Shown one piece after another: positions 29,401 to 35,400 of a stretch of DNA of 64,000 bases. The translations under genes were made by a program, and so were the position numbers. The stretch is taken from assembly GCA_030248225.1 (NCBI GenBank), contig JASANE010026440.1, forward strand, positions 1 to 64,000. Reading direction: 5' to 3'. The notes below the pieces were generated by a model, which was not told where the DNA came from, did not search any database, and saw nothing but the letters and a program-made list of their open reading frames with translations. Positions within the stretch are counted from its first letter, which is position 1, and every line of letters begins with the position of its first letter. Source of the stretch: Trileptium ribeirensis. Taxonomy: Eukaryota > Nematoda > Enoplea > Enoplida > Thoracostomopsidae.

Positions 29401-32400
29401 CAACATAAATAACCAATATACATACAGTGCTTACATCCTTGTTAGATTATTTACACAACCACAGTGCTCGCCCGGGACGACTGTCTAGTTTCGAATCGAC
29501 GAACATCAAACAGAAGCCAAACAAACTTTTTACATTATCGAGCAAGTCTCCAACAGTTATTGAACAAATTTGAAAAAGCGCTAAACATTTTGAACAAGTA
29601 AAATTCTCTAGCGAAAATTTCTGGCAAGTAATGCATCTTAAATTAGGTTTTTCAGGAAATTGTGATGACCCTGTTCAGAAATAAATTTTATTGAATTGTT
29701 GCAGTTATGTGATCGAAAAATTGACATAAATAACACAACACCGATATAATCTACTAGGTGTTGTTAGTCGTGACATTTAACAAACACTTATGGTGAATTA
29801 TAGCCCGTCTTTTTGTTTTTAACATTTGTACTCTCTTACAAGGGAGCAGATGGTTTTGGATTTAAAACATACCCTGCCGTAGCATTTTATAAAATATTTT
29901 ATACTAAGCACCCCAGTGGCAATATCCCAACTACCGTCGACACTGCTTTAAAATATTTCTTTATATTGTAAATCGCCTGAAACTGTAGTTTCTTTAAGAG
30001 ATCAGCATTAAGACGTGAACCAATAAATTTTTATGATTAAGTGGAAGATACAAAAAGTCCTTTCGGTTATGCCCCAGCCCGAAAATGATCCAATTAATTT
30101 AAGGATACAGCGATTGTTTTGGTATATTTCGACTTTTCTCGGCGAGGCGGTTTAGAATATGTCAAAAAATTTCGATTTTTTGGGTTACCGGTGGTTCCTC
30201 CTTGGTGCCCAAGTCTCGAAAAAAATTTTTCTTTATATAATTTTATATGTCATTCGAACAGTATTAACGAGGGCCGAATGGTGCAAACTAAGCTGCATTG
30301 GCTTATGGGTTAACGACTTAGGCTTAGGCTAAGTCGTTAAGGATTCTGCTGACTGTTGCACCATCCGACTCAGATCGTCAACATGGTTTGAATGATATAT
30401 AAAATTTTTTTCGCACATTTTGGGCATCAGAGAGACCATTGCAAACCCAAAGAAATTGTCATAAAACCGGTCGAAATGGACATTTTCTACACCGCCTCGT
30501 CGACCTGAGTAGAACGGTACCAAAATGAAGGCTTGATCTTTAAAGTTGTCCATTTTCAGGCTGGTAGTGGCATAACCGAAAAACCCCAAACTAGCCGTAA
30601 AACCGTCAAATAGGGTTTTTCAGTGACAATATGTAAATATGTTGAGCTTGGAAGCTAAGTCTCAAAAGCGCTCCAGCTCCTATCAAAACAAAAATTTTGA
30701 GCCTTCACCGACATCGATCCGACCAGCCATTGTTGCGTTATTAGTGTCATCGAATTTTATTGTAATTCTATATTGTAAGACCCAACTAACTACCACTTCG
30801 ACCCTTAGAGATCCGGAGTGGGGACTGTAGCCGTAAGTAACATCGTAATCGGTCGCCTTCGCACATGCTGCTCAATTTTCCGACCCCGGAGGGATGCAAG
30901 TATGAGGCACCCCTAAGTAGGTTCGAACACACTACCTTACGATCGATAGTTCGATGCTCTAGGGATAGGGCGACTGAGCCACTGGTCCTAGTCCAATGCT
31001 TTATTATATATTAGTTATTCATGATTAAACAGTGCTGTGATAAGTTTAGCTGCATATTTTGGCAGTAAGTTTAAACAATAATTCAATACATTTGTCAGAC
31101 GCGATCGAAATAAAGGTGTTGCTAGTCCATACGTTGAGCTTGAAATTCTCGGATTTCCGTTCGACTGCGCATCGGTTAAAACGCATGCACACGACAATAA
31201 CGGCTTGAACCCGATTTGGAGCCGAACGTTTGAATTCAACGTATCGTGCCCAGAAGTTGCATTGATACGGTTTCAAGTTTTGGAAGCGGATTTTCTTGGA
31301 CGCTCTGATCCATTTATTGGACAAGGTAACACATTAGCATTGGTCATGCTGTGAAATATTGTGTAGCCTTGTAATAGCTTATATGTCGCAAGATTTTGGG
31401 CCTGATTTTGATATTTCACAATTCAGAGTAGTTGCGTTGGCTTGCTGAATTTTATTGAAGTTGTGTCATTACGATATCCAGGGTTACTGACTCACAGTCT
31501 TGTCTTATGCTACGTTGGACACTTTTATTTAAAGCCGCTCAGCTTTGACAAGTGATAAAGCATAGAAAACGAAACGTTTTGTTGTTATAAAAATGTGGGT
31601 GAGATATTTTAATTAACCAATCGAATATCATAAGGTTTCAGAGAAATAATAAAACCATATCTTCGATTATTTATATAATGTAAGTTGGTTTAAAACAACG
31701 AGATACAACTTAGCCCTCCCATTGGATCCTGTAAAATTATTTGCGAGGTCTACGTTAGAAATGACTCCATTAGACCTGCGAGTGGGCCAAGAAGGTTACC
31801 TTAAAACAACGTGTCTTCCTGTTTGGATAACTTGCTAAATTAACAGTATTTTTATACAAACGTGATTCGCTGTGTACGTTACTCCGGCCTAATAACTACC
31901 AAGGCCTACATCAAGGGATGATCGGTAAGTTTAGCGTTGGCATACGTAAGACAATTTAGCTTATGGAAAGTAAATTTGTAAACTAATGGTAAATAGGTCA
32001 GTTGGCTTTGCTGAGCTTACTGCGTATATGGGACATTATTAAGTGGGTCTCTTTTATGTAAGGACAGCCTAGCGTATTGGTCATCCCATCTCAAAGGTAA
32101 AATCAGTTTATTCGGCTTGATTTTGCATGCACGTAGATCAGTTTATAAAATACTCTCATCGATCACAATAGTATTTATAATTTATGCATGCGTCTGTTGC
32201 GGTAGACCCATGCTCAGGATCAGAGGCGAATTCATTATTATCAAATCTTTCTGAGAATATATTGTAGCACGGTTAGGACATCTATTTAACGGTAGTCGGA
32301 TAGACGGTGACTCGCTTGATCTACTACATGTCAACCGAACATCAGAAAGGTACCGATCGAACAACGGCTATTTCTTGTGGCGACGTAATAAATTTCACGC

Positions 32401-35400
32401 TATTTTCTTTTGACACTAAAAGTCCAGTGCTTTTCTTACGGAAATACATCTTTGTGCTTGATTTCAGTTGGATTAAATTGCTAGTGTGATTTTTTTAAAT
32501 GATCATTATTTTGGCTTTCATATTCTACTCTTATAGACTGATTGCAGTTTTAATAGAGTCCAGTCAGAGCCTTTTCCGTGTTTCGATACCGCTCTCTCCC
32601 GTGCATGAAATATCGCCAAACCGTTAGTCCTAGTATTTTTGTATTTCAGTCGTATATCCTTTGTCCTGCATTCGCCCTGGCTATCGCTCAGTGCCTCTTC
32701 GAAATCAGTACAGCGAGGAGCTCGAACTGTTATCATTACTCGTTCACGTTGATATTCGCGGTCTTCATGATGAGGATTTGGCTAACGGCTATACGAAACC
32801 GCTTCAGATTCCATCGAGTCTCGATTCATTGACCGGAGAAATAAACGATGAACAAATTGAGCATAGTGCATTCAGAAAAGAGCAGCATCCGAACGAAACG
32901 CTTGCCGTACATCATAAAGACATCGGGATGAGGAACAGTGCGGTAAGTGCTCAAAGATTCATGGAATCAGTGACTTATGAGTTAGCGGTGGTTCCTCTTT
33001 TAAGACTGTAAGCTACAAATCCATTTTGTAAATATGTGTCCTTATCACTTGTCATGCATGAGTGAGTGCATACATCATTGTTGTATTTTGAACTTTCGTG
33101 TGCCACTAATCAAATGGCATGCTGAGTCAGTATAGCTACGTTCACAGCATTTCTGCCGATACCAACGTTAGTTTATCATCTGTGAACGTTAAACTAGCGT
33201 ATAGTGAATTAAATATCAAATGCGTACATCACCAATATTCGCGATACATAATAACGTTTGCAAAGTGCGCTTTCACCAGCGTGATTCATAATCTCGCTAA
33301 AATTATTTCTGATTCACATCTATTATCCCGCTGAAACTAATTCGAATAATATATCGTCCTTTTCCAAACTGCCTCGAGAGTACCTGATGAGTAGCCGGGC
33401 TGGGAGCACCGGGAGGCTAGTCATTTGGCTCCCCCAGATCTAAATAAAGTACCCCAGCTGAGCCGGAGAACTGGAAAACGTGGAAATGCCTATCGTTTAA
33501 TAGTTAATATTTATTAATACTGTGTACTATAGTAAAACTTGATTGGTATTTGCATTGTCACTGATTTTAGGTTCCCAGATCAAAAAATTAAAGGGTTTTG
33601 TGAGCTAGGAAATACTCGAATATTTTTGCCTTGCGGCGCATAAATTCTTTTATTTGGGGAAATTGTGAGGGCTGAATAATATCTATTAATAATGTATTAT
33701 GATAAAACTCACTGCTCACACCAACTTGGCTGATTTTAGGTCCCCAGGTCAAAAATTTAGGGATTTTTTGAAATGCATGGGGAAAACTCAAATATTTTTT
33801 GCCTTGCAGCGTAAAATTGTTTTATTTGGAGAAGGGAATAAATGGAGAGGTTTGAACTAGTGGGAGCCAAACAATCCAATAATGTCTGAACTGTAATCAC
33901 CAGGGGTACCCTATTTATACCTGGGCGAGCCAAATCACTAAAGCACCAAAATACCTACCATCATATTAATATTGTAATTATTTATCAGAACGTAGTGAAA
34001 CATATTGGTGATTGTGTGTTGCAGGGGTGAAATCTTTTACAATTCCATCTGTGTGTGTGTGATCGGCCTTAATTCGAGAACGACATTAACCGATTTTCAT
34101 GATCTTGGGCTTATTCGAACCGCATAATCGATTTGCCGTTCCCGAGCGTTTTTTCTGATTTGGGATCTGATTCCATGTCATGGGTCAAAATGTGGGGTTT
34201 TGCCCCATTTTAGCACCCTTCACGGAAGCAAAGTTATTGTTATCTTAACTTCGGATTTTTCTCTGGATGGTTCTATTTCATTGTAAAATGACAAATTCCG
34301 ATGCCTCTTTTTTGTTTTTCGATTAAGGCTCCGGTCGTTTGAGGTATGGCACCCTCGTGGTTCCTCGGACCAAGAGTCGAAAATTTGTTCTGGCCTCCTG
34401 GACTGCTGAAAAGTTTTACTTGGGGGTTTTCGGGCATGAGAAAGTCATTATCGGTGTTGATTTTGCTCTGCGACTCATGCTTCCACGGGTACGGGGATAT
34501 GGCGCCCCCATGGTTGATCGACCCAAAATTCACAATTTTATTGTGACGTCTTGGGAGGCTGATAGCTTGCACTGGGGGGTTTTCGGTCATGGGAAACTTA
34601 TTGGTGATGTTAGGTTTGTTCTAACTTGTGTGGTATTGTGTGATATCCACATATAGCATATCGGCGTATGTTATTGAGAGCTGATTCACTGTGCGCGCAA
34701 AAGGCGTAGGTGTACCTATGCTTCACTACGTTCTGCAATCTCGATAGAGTTATTAGTATATATTGATAACGAGAGATTCACTAAAATTGTGTACTTAAGG
34801 TAAAGAAATGTTTTGTCTGTCTGCGTCAGTCGTAAAGTGTTGCCTGGATTTATCGAGTTTTTGCAAATTTTTACACACGTCGCAATAGAATCTACTTGGC
34901 TACATTGTGTTTGCGCGGCTCCAACCAAATGCCCACCATTATTTTTTGTTTTGATAACGTTTCTACTTTGCGTTCATGCAGAACCTTGTAACAGAAATAT
35001 TGTAAGGTACAAATTTTTGGTCTCTTAAAGTTTTATACGGTTAAATGGGTAGAGAATGCATTATTCGTAAATATATATTTATAACCCTGAATTTAGAGCC
35101 GGGTAAGTTGAATTTGACGTTGTCGAAGTGGCGGCCACCCTGCTTAATATGTCGCACTTTTATACTAGTGCTTTTGCACGACGTCAGTTTTATTTACCTT
35201 ACTTAAATTAATTATGGTTATTTATAGTTAAGATATTAAATTTAGGGCGCTGGTTCAGAGAAGGAAACAACAGCTGTTCTTGGATCAAGCTTACCAAATA
35301 TTGTTACGTCTGGAACGCCGTCGCGTTTCTCAAATATGGCGACCACCGCTAACGCGCCCAGCACCCCGCGATCATATAATCTAGCTATCGCCGACGCTGA

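Larger units (their letters stand above)
29335..31098 (+). other. Intron with three mobile elements
   Basis: Contains a family B TIR element, a foldback element and a tRNA-derived SINE. The 29635-30060 stretch shows nothing. Confidence 0.65.
32943..35245 (+). other. Last intron with a tandem array and TIR element A copy 2
   Basis: Contains a 169-bp tandem duplication (33530-33840) and the second family A element (33986-34735). Nothing else recognised. Confidence 0.65.

Noticed and set aside
30905..30990. A functional tRNA gene on the minus strand
   Set aside because: A and B boxes are good, but acceptor and anticodon stems do not pair properly and a SINE-like body follows.
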